A DNA stretch of 55,349 nt, taken from Agarophyton chilense. Lineage: Eukaryota > Rhodophyta > Florideophyceae > Gracilariales > Gracilariaceae. The stretch spans positions 1-55,349 of the forward strand of contig JARGXX010000110.1 in assembly GCA_030374765.1 (NCBI GenBank), read 5' to 3'. Positions within the stretch are counted from its first letter, which is position 1. Every line of letters begins with the position of its first letter. Under the pieces are notes generated by a model that saw only the letters and a list, made by a program, of their open reading frames with translations, did not search any database and had not been told where the DNA came from. This document shows, one piece after another, positions 10,585-18,919 of this stretch. The translations under genes and the position numbers were made by a program.

Positions 10585-11513
10585 TGGCCGAACCCAACCT
10601 GCAAGTGGAAGGCCAATCGATACCCAGAACCTTGAAGGTGGAAGAGAACGCTTCACAACCAGTTCCTGTTTCTCATATGAAGTACAACAACTATAAAGTA
10701 CGTGCCTCAATGTGTTTCTCCGATCGCCTTGCGGTTCCATTCACCTGCGTGTTGGAAACGGGGGCCGGCCCAAACGTCCTGAACTCCCTCGTTATAGCTG
10801 CGCCGGTACTTTGGAACTTGAGCCGACCTCCCGACAACAACCCGCTTGTGGATGCAAATGAGCGCCCATTAAACCTTCGAGGTATGCTCACCACTGTGGT
10901 GCAACTCGGAATCCTCAAGGTAAGACTGCTATTCTTTGTTGTCGACCGTTTACCGACAGACTGCCTACTAGGTACGAACTTCATTGACAGACATGTCAAA
11001 GCAATCCTTCCTGGTTCCCATACAGTCGCCCTACGTCAGGGGGGACGAACTGCCATTTTAGGTAATACGGAAACCAAAAGGGGATGGTTCGTCAAACCGA
11101 AGAAGACGATATCCACCGAAACGGTCTCCAACAAAGTGCGCATTACCAAACAGGTTGTTATCCAGCCAATGCACCAAATATTGGTACCGGTGTCGTGTGC
11201 GACCCCTGGGCTGGTCATGTTACAAAACCATCCGAGGTTAGCACATCGACACCTCACCATGGTGGCCAACGGGATTGTCGACAACATCCCAAATCAACTC
11301 TTTCAGGTGTGTCTCAGCAACTTCAGCAGTCATGACGTGAAGTTTCCGAAAAATACCAATGTTGGCATCGCACTACCGGCACCGCAAGGGGTCTTCACGG
11401 TAGCTCACACTGATCTCGGCGAGGTCGCCCTTGATAAGGAAGGGGGTGCACAAATGCGTCCACAACCACAAAGCTTTGATAAATACCAACTTGGAAGCGA
11501 AAGTAACCGATAA
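10584..11513 (+). CDS. pol (PR): Gyp-3 protease-containing ORF (309 aa)
   Basis: The ORF starts at an ATG overlapping the gag stop (TAATG). A retropepsin core is visible: VLETGAGPNVL at about residues 57-67, and PTDCLLGTNFIDRH near residues 128-141, corresponding to the flap-distal ILG-type motif. The usual active-site triad D-[ST]-G is E-T-G here, so Asp has become Glu and the enzyme should be inactive or much reduced. The downstream part has no recognised domain. It ends at TAA 11513, while the RT frame overlaps it in another phase from 11431, so a +1 shift would be needed to join them. Copies A and B are identical here. Confidence 0.7.
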   Translation: MAEPNLQVEGQSIPRTLKVEENASQPVPVSHMKYNNYKVRASMCFSDRLAVPFTCVLETGAGPNVLNSLVIAAPVLWNLSRPPDNNPLVDANERPLNLRGMLTTVVQLGILKVRLLFFVVDRLPTDCLLGTNFIDRHVKAILPGSHTVALRQGGRTAILGNTETKRGWFVKPKKTISTETVSNKVRITKQVVIQPMHQILVPVSCATPGLVMLQNHPRLAHRHLTMVANGIVDNIPNQLFQVCLSNFSSHDVKFPKNTNVGIALPAPQGVFTVAHTDLGEVALDKEGGAQMRPQPQSFDKYQLGSESNR

Positions 11514-12460
11514 GGCATCGGTAGACAAAGAAGAGAAACCGGGCCCTGAGAGGCAATGGAAAGATACAGTTCAGATCGGTGAAGAAAACGGCCAACTGCG
11601 GGGCCGTATTACCGACCTTCTGGAGAAGTTCGACACCATGTGGGCAGGCCATCTGGGCCAAATTAAGGCCACACAGCATGGCATCGAGCTCCTCCCTGAC
11701 TCGAAGCCTATTTACCGACACCCATACCGTGCAGGTTCGAAGGCGAGAGAAGTAGAACTCAAAGAAGTGGAGCGAATGCTCCAAGAAGGTGTAATTCAAC
11801 CAGCCAACTCAGATTGGGCTAGTCCCGTGGTTCTGGTTCAGAAGAAAGGGGATAACCGTATGAGGTTCTGTGTGCACTACAGGAGGCTCAATAGCGTGAC
11901 CGTCAGGGACTCGTACCCGATACCCAGAATGGATGGGTGCATCGACTCCTTGGGAGATGCGCAGATATTTACCACGTTGGATGCCAATTGTGGTTATTGG
12001 GAGGTACCTGTAGGTGAGGAAGACCAAGACAAAACGACCTTCACGTGCCGTGTAAGTTTTTTTCGCTTCACGCGGATGCCATTCGGGTTGCGCAATGCTC
12101 CAGCCACCTTTCAAAGGGCGCTGTACATCATCGTTTCGAAGGTTAAATGGACAACCGCCTTTGTATACATTGATGATGTAATCATCTACTCCAGATCGGT
12201 AGAAGAGCATTTTGCACACGTACGCACCGTACTAACCCTCCTAGCTGAGGCAGGGGTGACACTGAAGCTACGCAAATGCGTCTTCTTTACCATAACGGTT
12301 GAATACCTGGGCCACATCATAAGCCCTGGTACCCCAGAGGTTGCGCCGAGCAACATTAGAGCCGTACAGGAGGTCAAGTTACCACGATCCCAGACAGACG
12401 TACGGTCCGTTATAGGTTTATGTAACGTCTATCGTCGCTTCGTGAAGGGATTCGCAAATA
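11431..12460 (+). pseudogene. pol (RT): Gyp-3 reverse transcriptase
   Basis: The open frame covers the RT fingers and palm. It shows PIYRHPYRAGSKAREVELK, SPVVLVQKKGDNRMRFC, HYRRLN (Val-His in place of the common Val-Asp), FTTLDANCGYWEVPV with the first catalytic Asp, FTRMPFGLRNAPATFQRAL, and FVYIDDVIIYSRS with the YxDD pair. ELGH-like YLGHIISP and GLCNVYRRFVKGFA complete the connection. At about 12460 the frame moves by one base, after which RNase H follows. RT copies element RNA into DNA in particles assembled from Gag. The overlap with the protease ORF could be a frameshift signal or an indel; decay seems simpler. Confidence 0.9.
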
Positions 12461-12886
12461 GCGGCCTCCCTCAACAAGAAGCTCCAGAAAGGTGAACCTG
12501 AACGGTTTGAGAATCTATCGAACGACGAAATTGATACCTTTGAGGAATTGAAAGGAGCGCTTTTGTCGCCGCTAATCTTAGCGTTACCGAAAACAGGTCT
12601 ACCGTACACGCTGGATACAGATGCATATCATGCCCAAATTGGTTGTTCTCTCATGCAGGAGCAGCACAACGGAGACAAATTATCTATAGGGTATTGGAGC
12701 CGCGCTATGAATGAGGTGGAGCAGAACTACACCATAACCGAGAAGAAATGTCTAGCAGTAGTGTGGAGCATGTTGATGCACCCTCCAAACCTTTATGGTG
12801 AGCGCTTTACGTTGCCCACGGACCACGACGCTTTAAGGTGGATCCTCGGACTCGCACATGCGTCTGATAGAATTGCCCGTTAGAGG
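12461..12886 (+). pseudogene. pol (RH): Gyp-3 RNase H
   Basis: In the third phase the sequence continues with YTLDTDAYHAQIGCSLMQ (first catalytic Asp), GYWSRAMNEVEQNYTITEKK (the YxxTExE-type block with the catalytic Glu) and LPTDHDALRWIL (catalytic Asp in TDH). It ends at TAG 12881, where a Trp codon is expected between DRIAR and RLRLSHF, so a single G-to-A change explains the stop. The integrase ORF follows in the same frame. Confidence 0.88.
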
Positions 12887-14512
12887 TTGAGACTGTCGCA
12901 CTTTGGATACGACATACGGTACCGTCCAGGTATCACGCACAACATAGCTGATGCTATGTCACGCTTAAACACCTCAGGGCTAGAGACAGAACCTGTGGAC
13001 GATGACATCCCTTGCTTTTTGGTGTCATCAAACCAAAATGGTACCGGTGAAAACCTAGAAGAATGTTGGGACTTACCCGAAGAAGGTGCCTTGCGGAACA
13101 CCGACATGGCAACGCAGATACTGACCCAAGAGGAAACGATCTTCATGCCCGTATCCCGAGAGGATTTTCTACAAGAACAGGCCCAGGATGCGTACCGCAG
13201 AACCCTGGCTGACCAAATTGGTTTCAAAGAATCACCATTCGATGTGGACCACAATGGGTACATCGTGAGAAAGTCAACCTTGGATGGTAGCCTTCAAAAG
13301 ATGGTTCCGAAGGCGCTGCGCCCGAGAGTCTTGTACGTCGCGCACTACCCGCGACTCTCGGGACATCCAGGTGCCACCAGAATGTATTACACCTTGAGGC
13401 AACAGTTCTCTTGGCCTCATATGGCTCATGATGTCTATACCTTTGTAGGTCAATGCGAATCCTGTGTTCGTACCCGCGGTGGTATTCGAAAGCATCGAAA
13501 GTATCTCAAGCTGTTTCCAGCAGCGGTTCCGCTTGAGTTTGTTGCGATAGACCTTCTACGACCACTTCGCAAGACCAAGAATGTGTATCAGCACATTCTA
13601 CTGATCACCGACAGGTTCTCGAAGCTCACGAGAGCGATGCCTTTAAAGGATGCGAAGTCAATAACGCTGGCGATCGCGTTCCTCAACAATTGAGTCTACC
13701 CGTATGGTGCACCACTGTACCTACTTACCGATAATGTTTCAAACTTGGCATCGAAGCTCTTCGAAGCAGTCTGTAACCTTTTGGGTATCAAGCACTATTT
13801 CACTACTACCTACCACCCGCAGACGAACGGACAGGTCGAGCGCGTTAACCACACCTTGGTATCAAGGCTACGGCACTATACGGAAGAGCACCAAACTGGG
13901 TGGGATGAGCTGGTGCAACCGTTCACCTACTCCTATAACCTTCAGGTACACCGGTCAACGCAGACCACTCCCTTTGATTTGGTTCTTTTGCGACACCCCC
14001 CAGGTATTGTAGGGCAGGGAGCTCATACCACCAGCACTGCAGCTGGCGCACTGACCCCTGCCCAGGTCAAGAAAAATACCATTGTGAGGTTAGGGAGGGA
14101 TCTCAAACATGTAGAGCGCCGCCTCACTGCAGGCCAGACGCAGTACAAGACCGACTTGGACCGTAGGGTAACCAAAGTGGTCTCTATATCTTCGGGACAA
14201 TATGTCTACATAGACCACCCACCTTCAGGTAAAAGAGAACGACCGGGTGATGAAGCAAACGATGAAGCTATGGATAGAGATATCAATTCGAAGCTTCTAC
14301 CCAAATCAGTGAAACCTTAAAAAGTATTGAACGCATCAGACCACACCATTACGATTGAACAAGATGGAATACCGAATACAATATCAATTGACCGTATTAC
14401 GGTAGCACCTGAAACGGTTCAACATCGCATTGAGGCATGGAGGCTCCTCAGCCCGAGAGCCCAGAGCGGTAGCTCTGCGCACTCGACCCTCAGAGGACCC
14501 CACCCCAATTGA
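12887..14512 (+). pseudogene. pol (IN): Gyp-3 integrase
   Basis: After YRPGITHNIADAMSR, a protease-integrase linker leads to the zinc-binding domain (HYPRLSGHPGATR ... CESC, 13339-13467). The core follows: FVAIDLLRPL with the first Asp (13539-13568), LLTDNVSNL with the second (13727-13753; the usual DNG is DNV) and HPQTNGQVERVN with the Glu (13817-13852). Stops at TGA 13691 (a Trp codon expected) and TAA 14318 (a Tyr codon expected before KVL) lie in frame. An ISIDRITVAP motif (near 14385), normal after a GPY/F-type module, precedes the last phase change near 14450. The enzyme would join element DNA to the host chromosome. Confidence 0.9.
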
Positions 14513-14879
14513 GGTGAATGATGAACCACAACGGGATGATCCGGATTACAACCCTCTAACAGGGACGGCAATTGAACCTCAAACGGTAACAGCGGGAGCT
14601 CTCGACCCGGCTCCCACAAACGAAGCTCCCAACTCGGAACACATGAACCCTCGAGGTAGCGCTCCCCCGAAAGATCAGGACCAAACCTCAGAAGAATTTC
14701 TTGTTGACCGTCTGGTGGGCCACACGCGAACCTACAATGTTCTGAAGTACACCGTCAGGTGGTACGGCTGGGGCCCAGAAGGGGACACCCTCGAACCCCC
14801 ACCCGCGATATCCCCACACTTCCGTATCAGGTATTGGCGCCGTCGCACGAAGAAGATGCCTGCAGAGGGCGAACTTTAG
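14430..14879 (+). pseudogene. Gyp-3 integrase tail with chromodomain-like segment
   Basis: The 149-codon frame ends in FLVDRLVGHTRTYNVLKYTV, RWYGWGPEGDTLEPPPAIS and PHFRIRYWRRR. This follows the chromodomain layout: a (V/I)-(E/D)-(R/K)-I/L start, a Y-x-V-(K/R)-W strand, and G-x-x-x-(E/D)-x-T-x-E-P before the C-terminal helix. In chromoviruses this module directs integration to modified chromatin. The preceding 90 residues are Pro- and Glu-rich linker. The frame differs by one phase from the integrase core. Confidence 0.75.
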
Positions 14880-14898
14880 ACCTTTGTGGCACTCAGGC

Positions 14899-14916
14899 CT
14901 AAGGAAGGGGGAGAAA
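14899..14916 (+). other. Internal polypurine tract after pol
   Basis: TAAGGAAGGGGGAGAAA lies 20 bases after the pol stop, where elements without extra genes have the polypurine tract and 3' LTR. A second tract borders the 3' LTR at 18271. This suggests the antisense block was added between an ancestral tract and the LTR, or that the element keeps two plus-strand priming sites. Confidence 0.55.
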
Positions 14917-15033
14917 TGACGCCGTTCTCCGCAGAAGGTGGACGCATATGCGTGTCAGATGACCTACAAGGGAGGACACGAAAGAACAACCGAATGTAAC
15001 ATTAGAGGAGACAAGAAGAGACAACAATTTACT

Positions 15034-16374
15034 TTAAGAAGGAAACAATAAGGAAGTTAAGTGGCAGGCGGCCGCTACAAGAACCTCAAAGGTGAAGCGA
15101 CAGAAAGTCTGGCCCCCAAATCCGGGAGTAGAAGGACCTGTCGGTTTAGGAGCAGTGGGATCAGGAGGACCAGTGTTATTGACTACCCACGGAGGAAAAC
15201 TTGCAGAAATGGTAGGAGCCATCGACCTAGGAGGTAGCCAAGGAGCAGTAGCCCCGCCACTGGGGAGAAGAGTCGAAACCAAAAGAGGATGAACGAAAGG
15301 AACTGCCGGAGTGGGTTGCAAAACCGCGGGGTTCAAGTTAGCACCTAGAAGGGGATCCGTCAAAATATCAGATGGCGCAGCAGCAGAGACGCTTGCAAGA
15401 TTAGCAACCTGACGGGTGGCCAGTTGGTACATGTCCAACTGTAACCGATTCCGGAACTCACCAAGTTGGTTCAGCGCCTTCCCGTATCGCGCATGGCACG
15501 GCAGCAAACCATCAAGGAGCGTTAATGCAGCAACCACAGAGTTAGGCTCAGCCCTCTGAAAGTTAATGACGCAAGACTGGCGAATTCGAGCCAGAAAACC
15601 GACCAGGGCCGGAGCATCCATCATAGGTTGAGGCGGAGGACCAGCAATACCCGTCAACAGAGGTTGAACCGGACCAGCAACCCGTGAGGGGCTCGGTTGA
15701 GGAGGAGACACATCCGCAGGGATAGGTGACTTACGATCTTGAGGTAACGGCTCGGACGGTGAAGGACCAGAATAACGACCAACCGGTGTCCCCACAGTAC
15801 CGTGATATGGTTCGGAGCTCGCGGGAGCTCCATAAACAGGAGGCTTTCCGGGATAATATTGGGCGTGGCGAGGCACAATCTCCCAAGTTGGGGGATCGAA
15901 AGCCTCCCAACCTTGATGGGAATCCCAATTGTAATTCTTGCTCTGCTCGAGATACGAGTCCAAATCCTTCACGTTATAATCGGTCCCCTCAGCGATTCTC
16001 TCGTAACCAAATCGGAAAATATCCTGGACAACCCTCGGAGGTATGAAGAAGATGCGACCTACAGGTTGAACACCATCTCGGTATATGTCAGAGTCGAGAT
16101 TGCAACAATCCAAATCGATACCGTAACGGGCGGCCTCCAGAGCCAGGATGGCAACCAACACGGTCCACTCCGAGAGGGCAACCGACCAAATGAGGTAATA
16201 CCTCTCTAGGTTCTGGGAAGTCCGACTCCCTAAGTACGCCAAAACCAGCGGAGTGGGCACGCTCAGCGATAACGAAACCTCATGGCACTCCCACCACTCT
16301 TGTCGAAGCACGTACCAATCGCGTCTGTCCTTCGTAGGTTGTGAGAAGTACTCGACATTATGAAACATATGCAT
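15034..16374 (-). CDS. Gyp-3 antisense ORF C (446 aa), unknown function
   Basis: This is the longest antisense ORF and lies wholly between pol and the 3' LTR. I recognise no family. Residues 1-60 are rich in aromatic and charged residues; about 60-82 is a hydrophobic stretch that could be a buried helix or a membrane segment; 160-255 is Pro/Ser-rich and probably disordered; 257-330 looks helical (LVGFLARIRQSC, GEFRNRLQLDMYQLATRQ); and the tail is again Pro-rich. It ends in TAA. The same frame is open upstream for 25 codons to a TGA that ends ORF B, so B and C may once have been one protein. It is identical in both copies. Opposite-strand ORFs are shorter and less protein-like. Confidence 0.6.
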   Translation of the reverse strand: MHMFHNVEYFSQPTKDRRDWYVLRQEWWECHEVSLSLSVPTPLVLAYLGSRTSQNLERYYLIWSVALSEWTVLVAILALEAARYGIDLDCCNLDSDIYRDGVQPVGRIFFIPPRVVQDIFRFGYERIAEGTDYNVKDLDSYLEQSKNYNWDSHQGWEAFDPPTWEIVPRHAQYYPGKPPVYGAPASSEPYHGTVGTPVGRYSGPSPSEPLPQDRKSPIPADVSPPQPSPSRVAGPVQPLLTGIAGPPPQPMMDAPALVGFLARIRQSCVINFQRAEPNSVVAALTLLDGLLPCHARYGKALNQLGEFRNRLQLDMYQLATRQVANLASVSAAAPSDILTDPLLGANLNPAVLQPTPAVPFVHPLLVSTLLPSGGATAPWLPPRSMAPTISASFPPWVVNNTGPPDPTAPKPTGPSTPGFGGQTFCRFTFEVLVAAACHLTSLLFPS

Positions 16375-16449
16375 AACGCGAGTGTAAGAGTTGCGAGTGT
16401 GAACGCGACTCTCCGTCGCTGCATCCTCGCCCCACCTACGACGGTCAGC

Positions 16450-17127
16450 TCAATTGATAGTGGTAAAATGCCAATTCAGGGACACCAAGTCAGGTGAAAC
16501 CGGAAGGTAAGTTTCCGGAATAGACGAATACTGGCACACTTGAACCACCAATCGACGATAATAATCCAGCTCCTGTTTGATGCTCACATACGGCAAGTCG
16601 CTCGGATATATCGGCGGGATGAAATACCTCAAAGGTGTATGACGCTGCCGACTCTGGTAACATTCCATTCGAACCTGACGAGTTTGAGACTCTTGGTACC
16701 TTTTCTCCAAGAGCAATGCAACGAAGCGAAGGCGCTTGCAGTCCCAACGGGACAAACCCAAGTGGGTTTCCAATTGTGGTCTGGTAAGAGCTGTCGGCAA
16801 TGACGAATTCCCCACCGCCACAGGCCAATCGAGCTTCAACAGGTCATTGTGCGTCACCTGGTCGAAGGTAATACCAAAAGGTCTATACTGACTCGTCGTC
16901 CGGTTCGCCGCACCAAACGCGAGATTGGGAGCCCAATTGGTTTGTGTTGTCGGAGGAAATCCACCACTGCGTTGGTGTGGGTCAGCCGAGGTCCCAGGGG
17001 AGAACTGTGTCGCGGGGACAGGCACGCTGCGAAAAACAATGTTTGTAGGCGTTCGAGAAGTCGAGCGGGTCACCCTCTTGGTAATACCCCCGCGTCCACG
17101 GCCACGAGATGGGCCGATACCTGACAT
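16450..17127 (-). CDS. Gyp-3 antisense ORF B (225 aa), basic RG-rich N-terminus
   Basis: The protein begins MSGIGPSRGRGRGGITKR, an Arg/Gly-rich stretch typical of nucleic-acid-binding tails. An uncharged Thr/Pro segment follows, then a C-terminal half of mixed helices with many Arg, Tyr and Gln (LSRWDCKRLRFVALLLEKRY, about residues 129-148). No known domain is evident. ORF A ends only 18 bases upstream in the same frame, and ORF C starts 75 bases downstream in the same frame; each boundary is a single TGA. The layout suggests one coding unit split by point mutations, readthrough, or separate cistrons. Function is unknown; nucleic-acid binding is inferred from composition only. Confidence 0.55.
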   Translation of the reverse strand: MSGIGPSRGRGRGGITKRVTRSTSRTPTNIVFRSVPVPATQFSPGTSADPHQRSGGFPPTTQTNWAPNLAFGAANRTTSQYRPFGITFDQVTHNDLLKLDWPVAVGNSSLPTALTRPQLETHLGLSRWDCKRLRFVALLLEKRYQESQTRQVRMECYQSRQRHTPLRYFIPPIYPSDLPYVSIKQELDYYRRLVVQVCQYSSIPETYLPVSPDLVSLNWHFTTIN

Positions 17128-17145
17128 GGTTGGGAGGGCCGTAGC

Positions 17146-17592
17146 TCAACCCGACGAACGAGGTGATGACTCGACCTCCACCGCCGCGGTGAACACCAGC
17201 GGGTATTCATCGTTCTGAAGTGGAGCCTCCTTGGTCTGTTCTGAGGAGACGGCCAACGTATCCAACCTTTCCGGTAGTACCGACATCGACCTTTCAGGTG
17301 CAACAGTTGCCACCGTACGGTCACGAGCGGTTCCAGACCTTTGAGGTATCGTGGAGCAGGACCAATCAGACCTTAAAGGCATAACTGCAGGGGTATCAAT
17401 CCCCTCGGAATCGCCGACTTCTTCGACCTCAATGGTAACCGGCACCTCACGTCTCTCGAGCGCTGGTGCTGCTTGTGAGGACGACTCACCCCTTCCAGGT
17501 ATCGGTGACGAATCCACGATGCGGCGCAAAGAGCATCGACGTGGAATCGAACGGGTTCGAACACGTGCTTGGAGGCGGCGCGATCCTGTCAT
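17146..17592 (-). CDS. Gyp-3 antisense ORF A (148 aa), Arg-rich N-terminus
   Basis: MTGSRRLQARVRTRSIPRRC opens the frame, giving a strongly basic first 25 residues, followed by a low-complexity acidic and Ser/Thr-rich region (VTIEVEEVGDSEG). I recognise no domain. The frame is open upstream of the chosen ATG for 21 codons to a TGA at 17656. An AG at the end of TTTTGCATTCCAG just upstream of the ATG could be a splice acceptor. It is probably the start of the antisense gene or an exon of it; coding status is less sure than for B and C because composition alone can keep such a frame open. Confidence 0.4.
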   Translation of the reverse strand: MTGSRRLQARVRTRSIPRRCSLRRIVDSSPIPGRGESSSQAAPALERREVPVTIEVEEVGDSEGIDTPAVMPLRSDWSCSTIPQRSGTARDRTVATVAPERSMSVLPERLDTLAVSSEQTKEAPLQNDEYPLVFTAAVEVESSPRSSG

Positions 17593-18270
17593 CGCCTTGA
17601 TGGTAACCTGGAATGCAAAACCGGAGAAAGGTCGCGCAGTTACCGACGGGGACGATCAACACAAATAAGGTCTCACAACCGAAAGCTTCCACCACGGACC
17701 CAGGCCAACACCTCAATGGTTGTATCGACGTAGGCTCAGGCCCCATTGGCGCCACGAGTCAATCCTTACAAGGTAGACGAAACCTAAAAGGTCAAGAAGC
17801 CAGGAAACCTTCAGGAAAAGCCGGACAGTATGATTACGGTCGCAAAGCCCCCGCTTAAGGGCAGCAATATCTGAAGGGTTGTCGAGCTGTGGGAACGACC
17901 GAGCGGGACGACGCGCCCAGGGACCTAGAAGAGAAAGGAATTTTGAGTAACCGGGAAAGGTGCGATAACAACTTGGTTAGACAGTGGGCGATGCGGAAGC
18001 AGAATCGCAAGCAAGCAGGGTTACTAGCGAAAAGGTGTCCGCTAGCGCGCTAGTTACACTGCATCGCCCTCATGGCAGTCCTTACCTGAATGGTTGTCGC
18101 TCAATTCGTGCGCCGACGTCGTCCTGCGCCCTCCCCAACTGACACTGGCGCCGAGTTCTGAACGTCAAAGGATCGCGCGTCGCGCACAGACACCACTCCG
18201 ATGCCCGCGCCATTGTCGCTCGCTACATCTCTATGGTTTGATGGGAGGAGACATGGGGCGTGCCTTACGG
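17593..18270. other. Gyp-3 3' internal region without assigned gene
   Basis: This 680-base stretch between antisense ORF A and the 3' LTR has no recognised protein. It carries several ACC-N5-GGT motifs (near 17702, 17775 and 18083) and near-copies of it. By position it would contain the promoter or 5' leader of the antisense genes and the 3' end of the gag-pol RNA. I see no obvious TATA box on the minus strand. Confidence 0.5.
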
Positions 18271-18284
18271 GTAGAAAGGGGGCC
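18271..18284 (+). other. Gyp-3 polypurine tract
   Basis: GTAGAAAGGGGGCC immediately precedes the TGTCGTA start of the 3' LTR, the place and composition expected for the plus-strand primer. Confidence 0.8.
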
Positions 18285-18917
18285 TGTCGTATAGTGGTAG
18301 AAGGGCTGACCTTTGAGGTTGTCAATATACTGCACCGACCCTGTAGGTGATGGGTGCGAGAGATCATCGGCCATGCAGCTCCGGGCGAGCTACCATCTAG
18401 GTGTTGTCAGCCACGTGTAGTGTTGACATGTACCTTCTGGTTGAGTAATTGTTAGTGATAGTAATTGTTATTATGCGTATTTTTGTACAGTGGTTGAGTG
18501 GCCACCTGGCACTGTAGCCAGTGCTAGCCAGGTCTCTGACACTAGGTCAGAGACCGTACCTTTGCTGGAACCTCCCGGGTGATATGGAGAGTGCAGTCCA
18601 CTGCATATAGGGAACTGCACCTCCCCCATCCTAATCTGATAAAGACAGGCACCACTTGGGTCACGACTATACCTTTTGGTTGATTGTTTCTCAACTACCA
18701 CACAGACTTTCCCGCGCGTCGACGCCTATCATCTTTCACCTACAAGGTATAGGCTAGTTACCCCGCCGTTTGCCCCTGCGGGTTTTCACGGTGCCCTGTT
18801 ACCATCGAGGTTTATTACGTCTATATTCTAAGGTTGAGCACCAACACGCTCCCTACAGTTGAGCGTCACTACGCTCCCGAGACAAGACATTAGCATACCC
18901 CAGAGGTGATTGTACGA
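18285..18917 (+). repeat. Gyp-3 3' LTR (633 bp)
   Basis: It matches the 5' LTR from TGTCGTA to TGTACGA; the terminal CA is missing or changed to GA. It has an extra 27-bp segment near 18840 that partly duplicates TTGAGCGTCACYACGCTCCC. All eight ACC-N5-GGT motifs of the 5' LTR are kept, with substitutions in two spacers but none in the ACC or GGT arms. Confidence 0.93.
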
Positions 18918-18919
18918 GA

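Larger units (their letters stand above)
7611..18917 (+). mobile_element. Gyp-3: Ty3/gypsy element with chromodomain-like C-terminus and antisense ORF block (11.3 kb)
   Basis: Two LTRs (7611-8226 and 18285-18917) with inverted ends TGTCGTA...TACGACA enclose a primer-site candidate, gag, protease, RT, RNase H, integrase and a chromodomain-like tail on the plus strand. Three minus-strand ORFs (17592-15034) and a polypurine tract at 18271-18284 follow. Order and motifs are those of Metaviridae of the chromovirus type. The element is decayed: stops split gag and integrase, and frames shift at about 11.45, 12.46 and 14.45 kb. The LTRs differ by roughly 5% plus indels. No clean target duplication flanks it. 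ACC-N5-GGT recurs about 59 times throughout. Confidence 0.93.

Noticed and set aside
11431..11513. Programmed +1 frameshift between protease and RT
   Set aside because: No slippery site or structure could be singled out, and other phase changes in the same element are clearly decay.
15802..16209. Plus-strand frame of 135 codons opposite antisense ORF C
   Set aside because: Shorter, no motif, and explained as a shadow of the much longer minus-strand frame.
15034..17592. TGA reassigned to an amino acid
   Set aside because: TGA, TAA and TAG all interrupt frames in the same element, and TGA occurs where Trp is expected in pol; ordinary nonsense mutation is enough.
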